A DNA stretch of 64,000 bases from Cytophagales bacterium (GTDB lineage: Bacteria; Bacteroidota; Bacteroidia; Cytophagales; Spirosomataceae). Positions 34,106 to 41,477 of the stretch are shown piece after piece. The first letter of the stretch is position 1. Each line of letters begins with the position of its first letter. Where the stretch lies: assembly GCA_013298215.1 (NCBI GenBank), contig JAAFKE010000010.1, forward strand, positions 1 to 64,000. The letters run 5' to 3'. The notes beneath the pieces were generated by a model, which had not been told where the DNA came from, did not search any database, and saw nothing but the letters and a program-made list of their open reading frames with translations. Both the position numbers and the translations under genes were made by a program.

Positions 34106-35950
34106 TTAGGACAAAAATTTGAGCTTAATCACCTCCCTTTCGGTCAGGAAACGCCATTTGCCGCGCGGCAGGGTTTTCTTGTCGAGGCCCGCAAAAACGG
34201 TACGATCCAATTTGCTTACCTCGTACCCGAAGTGCTCAAACATTCGGCGCACAATGCGGTTACGCCCGCTGTGAATCTCAATGCCGATCACCTCGGCATC
34301 TGGCGTTACTAAGGCCAGCGAGTCTGGTTTTGCTACGCCGTCTTCCAGTTCCACACCCGCCTTCATAGCCTCAAAGTGTTCGTTGGTCATGGGCTTGTCC
34401 AACTCCACCTGGTATATTTTATGCGTTTCGTAGGACGGATGCGTGAGCTTTTCGGCCAGTTCGCCGTCGTTTGTCAGCAGCAGCAGGCCCGTGGTGTTGC
34501 GGTCGAGCCGCCCAACTGGGTACACGCGTTCGTCGCAAGCACCGGCAATGAGTTCCATAATTGTGTGTCGGTCTTGCGGGTCGTCGGTGGTGGTTATGTA
34601 ATCTTTGGGCTTGTTGAGCAGGATGTAAACCATTTTCTGGCCATTCAGCACCTTGTTTCCATATTTAACCACATCGCTCATGGCCACGCGGTAGCCCATC
34701 TCGCTCACTACTTTGCCATTTACCGTAATCTGCCCCGCCTCAATGAGCCCATCGGCCTCGCGCCGCGAACACACCCCCGCGTTGGCAATAAACCGATTTA
34801 GGCGTATCTCGTCCGTATTCGACCGCTCAATTTTGGCGCGTTTTTTTGGTGGCAACGTAGCCTCCATCCGCTCGAAATCATAATTGGGGGCATATTTTAT
34901 GTCTCCAACTCGGCGGTCGGGTTTTTCGGATCGGTTGGGTCTTTCGGCCCCAAACTCGCGGCGGTTTGGCCGCTCGGCGGGCTCAGAGTCCTTTTTTTTT
35001 TCGTCAGAATCGCCCTGCGCTTCACCATCAACTTGTGCCGCCGCCCGGCTGTCGCGCTCACTTTTGCGTTCGTCGTAGGGTTTGCGTTCGCCACCGCCGT
35101 AGGGCTTGCGCGGTCTTTCAAACGGTTTGCTTCCAGCGTCATAAGGTATGCGCTGGCCGTCGGTTTCTTGGTTGTCTAATCGGCTGTTCCAATCGCGGTC
35201 TTCGTTGGGTTGCACATTGTCCGCGCCCCTGTCGTTCTGGCGGCGGTTAAAAGTCTCCCGCTGGTCGTTTGGTGCTTCGCCACGTTTAATATACCCGCCT
35301 GGCTTGCTAAAACCCTCACTGCGTTTTGGGTAACTGCGGTCGCCGTAGGGTTTACGCTCGCCGCCGTAGCTGCTGCCGCCGCTGCGCTCGCTGTATGGTT
35401 TGCGCTCGCCGTCGAAAGGCTTGCGGTCGCCGTAGGGTTTGCGGTCGCCGCCGTAGCTGCTGCCGCCGCTGCGCTCGCTGTTGTATGGTTTACGCTCGCC
35501 GTCGAAAGGCTTGCGGTCGCCGTAGGGTTTGCGGTCGCCGCCGTAGCTGCTGCCACCGCTGCGCTCGCTGTTGTATGGTTTGCGCTCACCGTCGAAAGGC
35601 TTGCGGTCGCCGTAGGGTTTGCGCTCGCCGCCGTAGCTGCTGCCACCGCTGCGCTCGCTGTATGGTTTACGCTCACCGTCGAAAGGCTTGCGGTCGCCGT
35701 ATGGTTTGCGCTCGCCACCGTAGCTGCTGCCACCGCTGCGCTCGCCGTAGGGCTTTTTGTAGCCTCCTTCTCGTGGCCCGCGCCCATCGTCTCGACGGTC
35801 GTTTCCACTGCTGCGGTCGTATCCGCCGCGCTCGTTACTCCCCGAAGGTTTATCTTTCATAAACTTTCCGAAGCCACTTTCACTCGATCCTTGCGGGCCA
35901 CGTCTTTGGCGGCCTGGCGAATCGGATGATTTTTTAAAATCCTTTTTCAT
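34106..35950 (-). CDS. rluB: 23S rRNA pseudouridine synthase (RluB/RsuA family) with long repetitive N-terminal tail
   Basis: 614 residues. Positions up to about 370 are a low-complexity, charged tail: Arg/Lys/Gly/Asp/Ser/Tyr, with four full 29-30-residue repeats built from SGGSSYGG-ERKPYGDRKPF-DGERKPY. An S4 RNA-binding domain follows (IRLNRFIANAGVCSRREADGLIEAG), then the catalytic domain with the nucleophilic Asp in GRLDRNTTGLLLLTNDGELA. KDYITTTDDPQDRHTIMELI and GRNRIVRRMFEHFG are further family marks. The enzyme isomerises a uridine in the 23S peptidyl-transferase region. The basic tail probably adds RNA binding or phase-separation behaviour. Its convergent end shares the terminator at 34044-34090. 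Confidence 0.88.
   Translation of the reverse strand: MKKDFKKSSDSPGRQRRGPQGSSESGFGKFMKDKPSGSNERGGYDRSSGNDRRDDGRGPREGGYKKPYGERSGGSSYGGERKPYGDRKPFDGERKPYSERSGGSSYGGERKPYGDRKPFDGERKPYNSERSGGSSYGGDRKPYGDRKPFDGERKPYNSERSGGSSYGGDRKPYGDRKPFDGERKPYSERSGGSSYGGERKPYGDRSYPKRSEGFSKPGGYIKRGEAPNDQRETFNRRQNDRGADNVQPNEDRDWNSRLDNQETDGQRIPYDAGSKPFERPRKPYGGGERKPYDERKSERDSRAAAQVDGEAQGDSDEKKKDSEPAERPNRREFGAERPNRSEKPDRRVGDIKYAPNYDFERMEATLPPKKRAKIERSNTDEIRLNRFIANAGVCSRREADGLIEAGQITVNGKVVSEMGYRVAMSDVVKYGNKVLNGQKMVYILLNKPKDYITTTDDPQDRHTIMELIAGACDERVYPVGRLDRNTTGLLLLTNDGELAEKLTHPSYETHKIYQVELDKPMTNEHFEAMKAGVELEDGVAKPDSLALVTPDAEVIGIEIHSGRNRIVRRMFEHFGYEVSKLDRTVFAGLDKKTLPRGKWRFLTEREVIKLKFLS
35338..35757 (-). repeat. Tandem coding repeat, about four and a half units of 87-90 bp
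   Basis: The landmark GTCGAAAGGC recurs at 35411, 35501, 35591 and 35678, i.e. at 90, 90 and 87 bases. Units are nearly identical in sequence and encode the Arg/Gly/Tyr-rich repeats of the pseudouridine synthase tail. Unit lengths are multiples of three, so gain or loss of copies keeps the frame. Confidence 0.9.
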
Positions 35951-36286
35951 TTACTGAATGTTATCCGTTATTGATTTTACTTTGCAACCCACTAAAAATT
36001 GTAACCGCCCGATTTAGGTAGTAGAACCAGCCGAAAAGCGGCGACAAAACTCCCTGTGAGCACTTTAGCCCCTTTTTTTGAACGGAAAATTACTTAAAAC
36101 AGTGTAGTTGACAAAAGCCTGCAAAGTTACAAAGTTTAAATCGGTAAGTTTTTTTTTTATTAAAATATATAAACCTGATTGCCAACTGGTTGGGGTTAAA
36201 TAGGGCAGTCGCTTTATTTTTTATACCCAAATTCAGTACCTTCGCGTCGATTGTAGTCTCATCAAAAAAGATTTACACCCACTGCC
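35951..36286. other. 336-base divergent intergenic region
   Basis: No gene is seen. On the minus strand TAACTTTG (36129 to 36122) could be the -7 element of the pseudouridine synthase gene, giving a leader of about 165 bases. On the plus strand TACCTTCG (36237-36244), with TTTA at 36213-36216 and a 20-base spacer, is a likely promoter for the gene at 36287. The stretch 36140-36180 is very AT-rich with a run of ten T. Confidence 0.5.
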
Positions 36287-37735
36287 ATGGTATTGCACGA
36301 CAAGAATTTGGGCACAAAGCAAAAAGCCCTTCGCATCAATTTAAACTCGGCCATTTACGGCTCTTTTGCCGAGATCGGGGCGGGGCAAGAAACGGCCTCC
36401 CAGTTTTTTAAGGCGGGCGGTTCGTCGGGAACCATTGCTAAAACAATGTCGGCCTACGACATGACTTTCTCGGATGCTATCTACGGCCCCGAAGAAAGCG
36501 GCCGCTACGTGTGCGAGTCGCGGCTTGCAAAAATGCTCCACAAAGAATATACCCTCTTGGAACAACGACTCGGCGAACAGCGCGGCGAAAACAGTACTTT
36601 TTTTGCCTTCGCAAACACGGTGTCGGCACTCAACTACAAAAAAACCAACGAAGGCCACGGCTGGTTGGGCGTGCGGTTTCAGCTCGCGCCCAATGCCCCC
36701 CACAACGACGTGGTGGTGCACGTTCGGATGCACGACAACGACAATGTGCTCCAGCAGAATGCCCTGGGGGTGATCGGTGTAAACTTACTCTACGCCTGCT
36801 TCTACTACAACAACTCCGCCGAGGTGCTGTTAGACTCGCTGATGGACGACCTGAACCGCGACCGCGTTGAGATTGATATGATTCGGGTGAGTGGCCCCGA
36901 CTTTGAGCACATCGACAACCGCCTGTTGAGCCTCCGTTTGGTGAGCCGAAATTTTACGGACGCGGCCCTGTTTGGCCCCGACGGAGGTGTTTTGCAACCC
37001 TCGGAGGCGCTCTACAAAAAGCATATTTTGCTCATGCGCGGGCGGTTGCGCCCCATCACGAACATCCATTTAGACATGATCGACAACGGCCTCAAACAGT
37101 TTAGGGCCGAACCCGACGTGGACGAAAGCAAGCTGGTGATGGTTTCTGAGCTGACGCTCAACAACCTGTCGGCGGTGCAAAACGAGATCGACGAAAAGGA
37201 TTTTTTAGACCGGGTTGATATTCTGTGTTCGCTGGGACAAACGGTGATGATCTCTAATTTTTTAGAATATTTCCGCTTGGTGGCGTACCTGTCGAAGGTA
37301 ACGCGCCTCAAAACGGGGCTCATCTTGGGCATTCCAAACTTAGAATATATTTTTGAGGAAACGCACTACTCTAACTTGACTGGCGGTATTTTAGAGTCGT
37401 TTTCGACGCTGTTTAGCCGTAAAATAAAACTGTTCGTTTACCCAACGCTCTCCCGAACCCAAAATGAGATCGTCAATTGCACCAATTTCGAACTACCTGC
37501 TCACCTGCAACCCCTCTACCAGTACCTACTTCTGAACGACAAACTCGAAGATATTAAAGACTACAACGAAGCCAACTTGCACATTTCGACCGACCGCGTG
37601 CTCGACATGATTAAGCACGCGGAGCCAGGATGGGAGGAGTTTGTTCCCGACTCGGTGGTCGAAATGATAAAAGACCGCTGCCTTTTTGGGTTTCCGTGCG
37701 TGGTCATTCCGCAGGCGGGCTTTACCCCCGCATAA
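36287..37735 (+). CDS. Conserved soluble protein of unknown function (often mislabelled TonB-dependent receptor)
   Basis: 482 residues, no signal peptide, no membrane segments, so cytoplasmic. I recognise a widely distributed family from its opening LGTKQKALRINLNSAIYGSFAEIGAGQE. Other conserved stretches are AKTMSAYDMTFSDAIYG, ESGRYVCESRL, EGHGWLGVRFQL, VEIDMIRVSGPDFEHIDNRL, ALFGPDGGVLQPSEALYKKHILLMRGR and DRCLFGFPC at the end. Members are often annotated as TonB-dependent receptors; nothing here resembles a beta-barrel, plug or TonB box. The many invariant His/Asp/Arg residues suggest an enzyme, but no fold or reaction is assigned. It stands alone between a promoter region and a bidirectional terminator, so context gives no clue. 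Confidence 0.75.
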   Translation: MVLHDKNLGTKQKALRINLNSAIYGSFAEIGAGQETASQFFKAGGSSGTIAKTMSAYDMTFSDAIYGPEESGRYVCESRLAKMLHKEYTLLEQRLGEQRGENSTFFAFANTVSALNYKKTNEGHGWLGVRFQLAPNAPHNDVVVHVRMHDNDNVLQQNALGVIGVNLLYACFYYNNSAEVLLDSLMDDLNRDRVEIDMIRVSGPDFEHIDNRLLSLRLVSRNFTDAALFGPDGGVLQPSEALYKKHILLMRGRLRPITNIHLDMIDNGLKQFRAEPDVDESKLVMVSELTLNNLSAVQNEIDEKDFLDRVDILCSLGQTVMISNFLEYFRLVAYLSKVTRLKTGLILGIPNLEYIFEETHYSNLTGGILESFSTLFSRKIKLFVYPTLSRTQNEIVNCTNFELPAHLQPLYQYLLLNDKLEDIKDYNEANLHISTDRVLDMIKHAEPGWEEFVPDSVVEMIKDRCLFGFPCVVIPQAGFTPA

Positions 37736-37738
37736 AAC

Positions 37739-37776
37739 AAACAGACCCGCCCAGAAAATTCTGAACGGGCCTGTTT
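37739..37776. terminator. Bidirectional terminator
   Basis: Hairpin of AAACAGACCCGCCCAGAA and TTCTGAACGGGCCTGTTT around AA/TT, with a few mismatches or G-T pairs. It lies between the convergent unknown gene and the DUF2911 gene. Confidence 0.7.
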
Positions 37777-37793
37777 AGGGTGTTTACAGAACC

Positions 37794-38687
37794 TTATCCC
37801 TTCTTCTTTTTCATGCCTGGAATAGACACGGGTAGCGCTGGGATTTTAGAGGTGAAGTCGCTGATACCGCCCTCAATGGCCGTTTTCATGAACGGGAAGC
37901 CCGCATCGCCCGAGGCTTGGCCCAACGAAAGTGCTTTTTGTGCCAACGGAAGGGCATCGGTAAATTTGCCGAGTTTACCCAAAATCTGTGCTTTCAACCA
38001 CACATTACGGAAAGTTTCTTTGACACCGATGGCCTTGTCGGCCAACGAAAGTGCTTGGTCCATTTTACCTTGGTTCATGGCAAAGTTGGCAGCGGTTTGC
38101 AAAACGGCGGGGTCTTCGGGCTTGTCGGCCAGTGCTTTGTTTACGTTGGCTTCGGCGTTGGCTTTTGTATCGACTACGATGGGCGTTGCCACGCTAAATT
38201 TGTCCCAACTGATCTCTAAATGCGCCGAGCTGTCGGTCAAATTTGAAAAACCAATGGTCATTGTTTGCACCGAACTACCCAGAGCGGTTGGCTTAACGGC
38301 CACCCGCACCACGTCGTCGGCCTGTTTGTAGGCTTCGGGCGACGTAGCGACAGATTTATTGATAATAACTTGCCACTCGTTTTCGCCAGGCATCGAATAC
38401 AAGAAATACTTGCCCGCTGGCACTTTTTGGCCGCCCACCATTACGTCGGTCGAGAACTCAATATTGGTGGCTTGGTTTGCGCCCGTGCGCCAAAATTCGC
38501 CGTATTTCAATACAGTAGGGAAAACTTCGCGGCCTTTGAGGCTTGGGCGCGAGTACTTAACAGTTACGTCGGTTACGCCAATGGTTTGCATGACCGATGC
38601 GCCTGGGCTGGGCTGTGGCAACCGCTGGGCAACACTGGCCGTGGCCAACACGGCCACAAAGAGGGAACTTAAAAGGAATTTCTTCAT
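37794..38687 (-). CDS. Secreted DUF2911-domain protein with TPR-like tail
   Basis: 297 residues from ATG 38687, which opens the signal peptide MKKFLLSSLFVAVLATASVAQ. The DUF2911 domain reads QPSPGASVMQTIGVTDVTVKYSRPSLKGREVF, FWRTGANQATNIEFSTDVMVGGQKVPAGKYFLYSMP and WQVIINKSVA, a typical arrangement. From about 190 a helical region with TPR-like spacing follows (ANVNKALADKPEDPAVLQTAANFAMNQGKMDQALSLADKAI). The function of the family is unknown. TAATTTCG (38727 to 38720, minus) is a plausible -7 element. It is divergent from the Nudix gene. Confidence 0.85.
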   Translation of the reverse strand: MKKFLLSSLFVAVLATASVAQRLPQPSPGASVMQTIGVTDVTVKYSRPSLKGREVFPTVLKYGEFWRTGANQATNIEFSTDVMVGGQKVPAGKYFLYSMPGENEWQVIINKSVATSPEAYKQADDVVRVAVKPTALGSSVQTMTIGFSNLTDSSAHLEISWDKFSVATPIVVDTKANAEANVNKALADKPEDPAVLQTAANFAMNQGKMDQALSLADKAIGVKETFRNVWLKAQILGKLGKFTDALPLAQKALSLGQASGDAGFPFMKTAIEGGISDFTSKIPALPVSIPGMKKKKG

Positions 38688-38736
38688 GGTTTTTGAAAAA
38701 TTAGTTTGAAATTTGAAAGCGAAATTAATAAAAAAT

Positions 38737-39288
38737 ATGCAACCAAAACGTTTTCTTGATTTATTAACCCAACACCAAGCCGCCGACGCTGCCGAAAGCC
38801 AGATGCTTGCCCAGACGATTTTATTTGTTGAAAATAATTTCAATTGTTTTGACCGACAATTGCAAATCGGTCACATTACGGGTTCGGCGTGGGTGGTGAA
38901 CCCCAGCCGCACCCACGCCCTGCTGATGCACCACCGCAAGCTCGGGCGTTGGTTCCAGCCAGGCGGCCACGCCGATGGCCTGCCCGATGTGCTGAAAGTG
39001 GCCCTGCAAGAAGCCCACGAAGAAACGGGGCTCACCCAAATACGGGCCGTGAGCGACGCTATCTTTGACGTGGACGTGCATCAAATTCCGGCCAATGCCA
39101 AAGAACCCGCCCATTTGCACTACGACATTCGTTTTTTGGTTGAGGCCGATCCAGCAGAAAAACTCATTATTAATTCGGAGTCCAAAGATTTACTGTGGGT
39201 ACGCCTCGGAGATGTTGCCCAGTACAACGGCGATGAATCGATGGCAAGAATGGTTCAAAAAACGCTCTCACTCCCAAAAAATGCTTAA
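38737..39288 (+). CDS. Nudix hydrolase
   Basis: 183 residues from ATG 38737. Nudix box in the form GGHADGLPDVLKVALQEAHEETG. The REUxEE core is present as QEAHEE; the first conserved Glu is replaced, as in the GGHADG-type subgroup. It hydrolyses a nucleoside-diphosphate-linked compound; the substrate cannot be named. The stop overlaps the meaB start by eight bases, so the two are translationally coupled. Confidence 0.85.
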   Translation: MQPKRFLDLLTQHQAADAAESQMLAQTILFVENNFNCFDRQLQIGHITGSAWVVNPSRTHALLMHHRKLGRWFQPGGHADGLPDVLKVALQEAHEETGLTQIRAVSDAIFDVDVHQIPANAKEPAHLHYDIRFLVEADPAEKLIINSESKDLLWVRLGDVAQYNGDESMARMVQKTLSLPKNA

Positions 39289-40258
39289 AAGACTGGATGC
39301 AGATGCGTACACAAAGGGGGTTCTGGGGGGCGACAGAGTAGTTTTGAGCCGGGCAATTACCTTGATAGAGAGCCACTTAGAGGCCGATAAGCCACTTGCC
39401 CAGGAGGTGCTCGAAAATATTTTACCCCACACGGGCGGTAGCGTGCGGGTAGGCATTACGGGCGTGCCCGGGGTCGGGAAGAGCACCTTTATTGAGGTGT
39501 TTGGCGGTTTTGTGACGGCACTGAACAAAAAAATAGCGGTGCTGGCAGTAGATCCAACCAGCCAGCTGACCAAGGGAAGCATCATGGGCGACAAAACACG
39601 GATGGAACAACTGGCCCACAACCCGCTGGCCTACATCAGGCCCTCGCCGTCGCGGCAAACTTTGGGGGGCGTGGCCCACAAAACCCGTGAGACGATCCTG
39701 CTCTGCGAAGCCGCTGGTTTTGAGGTTATTGTGGTAGAAACAGTGGGCGTGGGGCAGTCGGAAACGGTGGTGAAAAACATGACCGATTTTTTTCTGCTGC
39801 TCATGCTGGCGGGTGCTGGCGACGAGTTGCAGGGAATAAAACGCGGCATTATGGAAATGGCCGATGCCATTGCCATTACCAAGGCCGACGGCAACAACGT
39901 GGCGGCATCTAAACTGGCGGCATTAGACTACCAAAACGCGCTGCATCTGTATCCTCCCAACGGTTCGGGGTGGTTTGCGCCCGTACTGACGTGTTCGGCC
40001 GTGAACCAAACTGGTATAGCAGACCTTTGGAAAATCATTGAGAAACACCAAGAAGTTACGAAAGAGAACGGTTTCTACGACCGCAACCGCCAAAATCAGA
40101 ACTTAGAGTGGATGCACAGCCACATTAAACAGGTTTTAGAAGACCGATTTTACGAAAACAAAAATGTAAAAAACTGGCTCATCAGCATCGAAAACGCCGT
40201 GCGAGATGGAAGTGTTTTGCCGCTGAGAGCCGCCATTGAGGCACTCGCCGTTTGCTAA
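39281..40258 (+). CDS. meaB: MeaB/ArgK-type G3E P-loop GTPase
   Basis: 325 residues from ATG 39281. GTPase chaperone that protects and loads adenosylcobalamin-dependent acyl-CoA mutases. Visible: Walker A GVPGVGKSTFIE, the MeaB-specific VDPTSQLTKGSIMGDKTRM, SPSRQTLGGVAHKTRE, Walker B/switch VIVVETVGVGQSE, base-recognition ITKADGNN (N/TKxD) and the C-terminal dimerisation region. No methylmalonyl-CoA mutase gene is visible in the window, so its client must lie elsewhere. It is coupled to the upstream Nudix gene by an eight-base overlap. Confidence 0.93.
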   Translation: MLKRLDADAYTKGVLGGDRVVLSRAITLIESHLEADKPLAQEVLENILPHTGGSVRVGITGVPGVGKSTFIEVFGGFVTALNKKIAVLAVDPTSQLTKGSIMGDKTRMEQLAHNPLAYIRPSPSRQTLGGVAHKTRETILLCEAAGFEVIVVETVGVGQSETVVKNMTDFFLLLMLAGAGDELQGIKRGIMEMADAIAITKADGNNVAASKLAALDYQNALHLYPPNGSGWFAPVLTCSAVNQTGIADLWKIIEKHQEVTKENGFYDRNRQNQNLEWMHSHIKQVLEDRFYENKNVKNWLISIENAVRDGSVLPLRAAIEALAVC

Positions 40259-40296
40259 GTTTCGGGCAAGGCCATAGGATCACTTCATTTTTGTTG

Positions 40297-40304
40297 TAAT
40301 TTTG
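40297..40304 (+). promoter_or_regulatory. -7 element of the MutT-like gene
   Basis: TAATTTTG fits TAnnTTTG, 21 bases before the ATG at 40326. No clear -33 element. Confidence 0.45.
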
Positions 40305-40325
40305 CGGCGAAATTAATTTCATCCC

Positions 40326-40778
40326 ATGGATAACGCCCTACCCCATCGCTCAAAAGTAATCGTTAAAGTACCCTGTGCCATTATCGAACACGAGGGCCGA
40401 ATACTGGCCGCCCAGCGCGCCGAAGGAATGTCGCTGTCGCTGAAATGGGAGTTTCCTGGCGGAAAAATAGACGGCGACGAAACCGAGATCGAAGCGTTAG
40501 TGAGGGAGATCAGGGAGGAGTTAGACGTAGAAATTAGCATTGGAGCGCGTCAATCAGAAGTGTACAAAGACGACACCCACCGGGTAATTTGCCTCATTCC
40601 CTACATTTGTGAACTCATAACCACCCAAATAACCCTCACCGAACACCGCCAGTACAAGTGGCTTACGGCCGAAGAACTCCCCAACTTAGACTGGGCCGAA
40701 GCCGACATTGTGGTGCTGAACAACTACCTAAAACTAATCAAGACGCAGCCGCAACAAGCTGGCTCTGCACCCGCTTAA
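40326..40778 (+). CDS. MutT-like (deoxy)nucleoside triphosphate pyrophosphohydrolase
   Basis: 150 residues with a complete Nudix box: GGKIDGDETEIEALVREIREELDVEI. The opening VIVKVPCAIIEHEGRILAAQRAEGMSLSLKWEFPGG is typical of MutT/CTP-pyrophosphohydrolase-like proteins that remove 8-oxo-dGTP or other damaged nucleotides. The C-terminal VVLNNYLK is usual. The last 41 bases overlap the convergent hypothetical gene at 40738. Confidence 0.9.
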   Translation: MDNALPHRSKVIVKVPCAIIEHEGRILAAQRAEGMSLSLKWEFPGGKIDGDETEIEALVREIREELDVEISIGARQSEVYKDDTHRVICLIPYICELITTQITLTEHRQYKWLTAEELPNLDWAEADIVVLNNYLKLIKTQPQQAGSAPA

Positions 40779-41073
40779 TGAGCATATTGACCACGCGTCG
40801 GTTGAGTTCGTCGTCGAGGGCGGCGTAGGCTGGCCACTGCTCGGCCGACAGCTGACCCACAACCAACCCAACAAAAAAGTTGCGCAGCACTTGGTCTTTT
40901 CGGAACGCATTCTGGATAAATTCGAGCCGAGCGTCGGCGTTCATCTTCTCAAAATTTACTTTTCGCTTCTGCAAGTAATGCCCGAACACGCCCAAAATTA
41001 GCTCGTTTTGGGCTTTGAGAATGGGGCGGAGAATTTCGTTTTGGTACTGTTCGGCGGGCGACGATTCGTTCAT
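40738..41073 (-). CDS. Small conserved protein of unknown function
   Basis: 111 residues, helical and charged, no signal or membrane segment. Pattern NEILRPILKAQNELILGVFGHYLQKRKVNFEKM, then FIQNAFRKDQVLRNFFVGLVVGQLSAEQWPAY, then LNRRVVNMLIKRVQSQL resembles a small Bacteroidota family that I cannot link to a function. The 3' end overlaps the mutT-like gene by 41 bases on the opposite strand, long enough that the last 13 codons of each are constrained by the other. Confidence 0.6.
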   Translation of the reverse strand: MNESSPAEQYQNEILRPILKAQNELILGVFGHYLQKRKVNFEKMNADARLEFIQNAFRKDQVLRNFFVGLVVGQLSAEQWPAYAALDDELNRRVVNMLIKRVQSQLVAAAS

Positions 41074-41315
41074 TGGTTACGGGATGTATTATTGAGCGGT
41101 ATTAAAAAAATACTGCGCTATGCTAACTGTTCATAAAATCGATTGCTGGATAATTAAGCATATAAATGTTGTTGCATTTAAAGTAGCGGGTGGTATAAAT
41201 CCAAACAAAGGCGGGCAACGTACCTATTTTGCGTTCTACGATAAAACACGTATTTCTACGCTAAAACGTAAAATTGTTACCTCTTATATTTGTCATCACA
41301 AACATCGTTAAGACC

Positions 41316-41477
41316 ATGAACTCGAATCGCAATCGGAAATTGCTGGTGATAAACCGCAAAAGTGGTGGGTATTTGCTCGACCAAACTACGCTGCTCGGCA
41401 CGCTATCGTTCATTATTTTGGGCTACATCGTGCTGCAATTCGTCTATCCACTCATCAACAAGGGCTTACTGTGGTAA
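41316..41477 (+). CDS. Small single-pass membrane protein
   Basis: 53 residues from ATG 41316. Basic N-terminus (MNSNRNRKLLVINRKSGGYLLDQ), then one hydrophobic segment (TLLGTLSFIILGYIVLQFVYPLI) and a short end. TATATTTG at 41285-41292 is an exact -7 element 23 bases before the ATG, which supports a real gene. It overlaps the end of the pyruvate carboxylase gene by 12 bases on the opposite strand. Function unknown. Confidence 0.55.
   Translation: MNSNRNRKLLVINRKSGGYLLDQTTLLGTLSFIILGYIVLQFVYPLINKGLLW

Noticed and set aside
35338-35757. Possible CRISPR array
   Set aside because: Units are contiguous 87-90-base coding repeats with no unique spacers.
35210-35929. Ala/Val-rich plus-strand frame over the repeat region
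   Set aside because: Antisense to the repetitive tail of the pseudouridine synthase; its regularity follows from the repeats, not from a gene.
36287-37735. Annotation as TonB-dependent receptor
   Set aside because: No signal peptide, TonB box, plug or barrel strands; soluble composition throughout.
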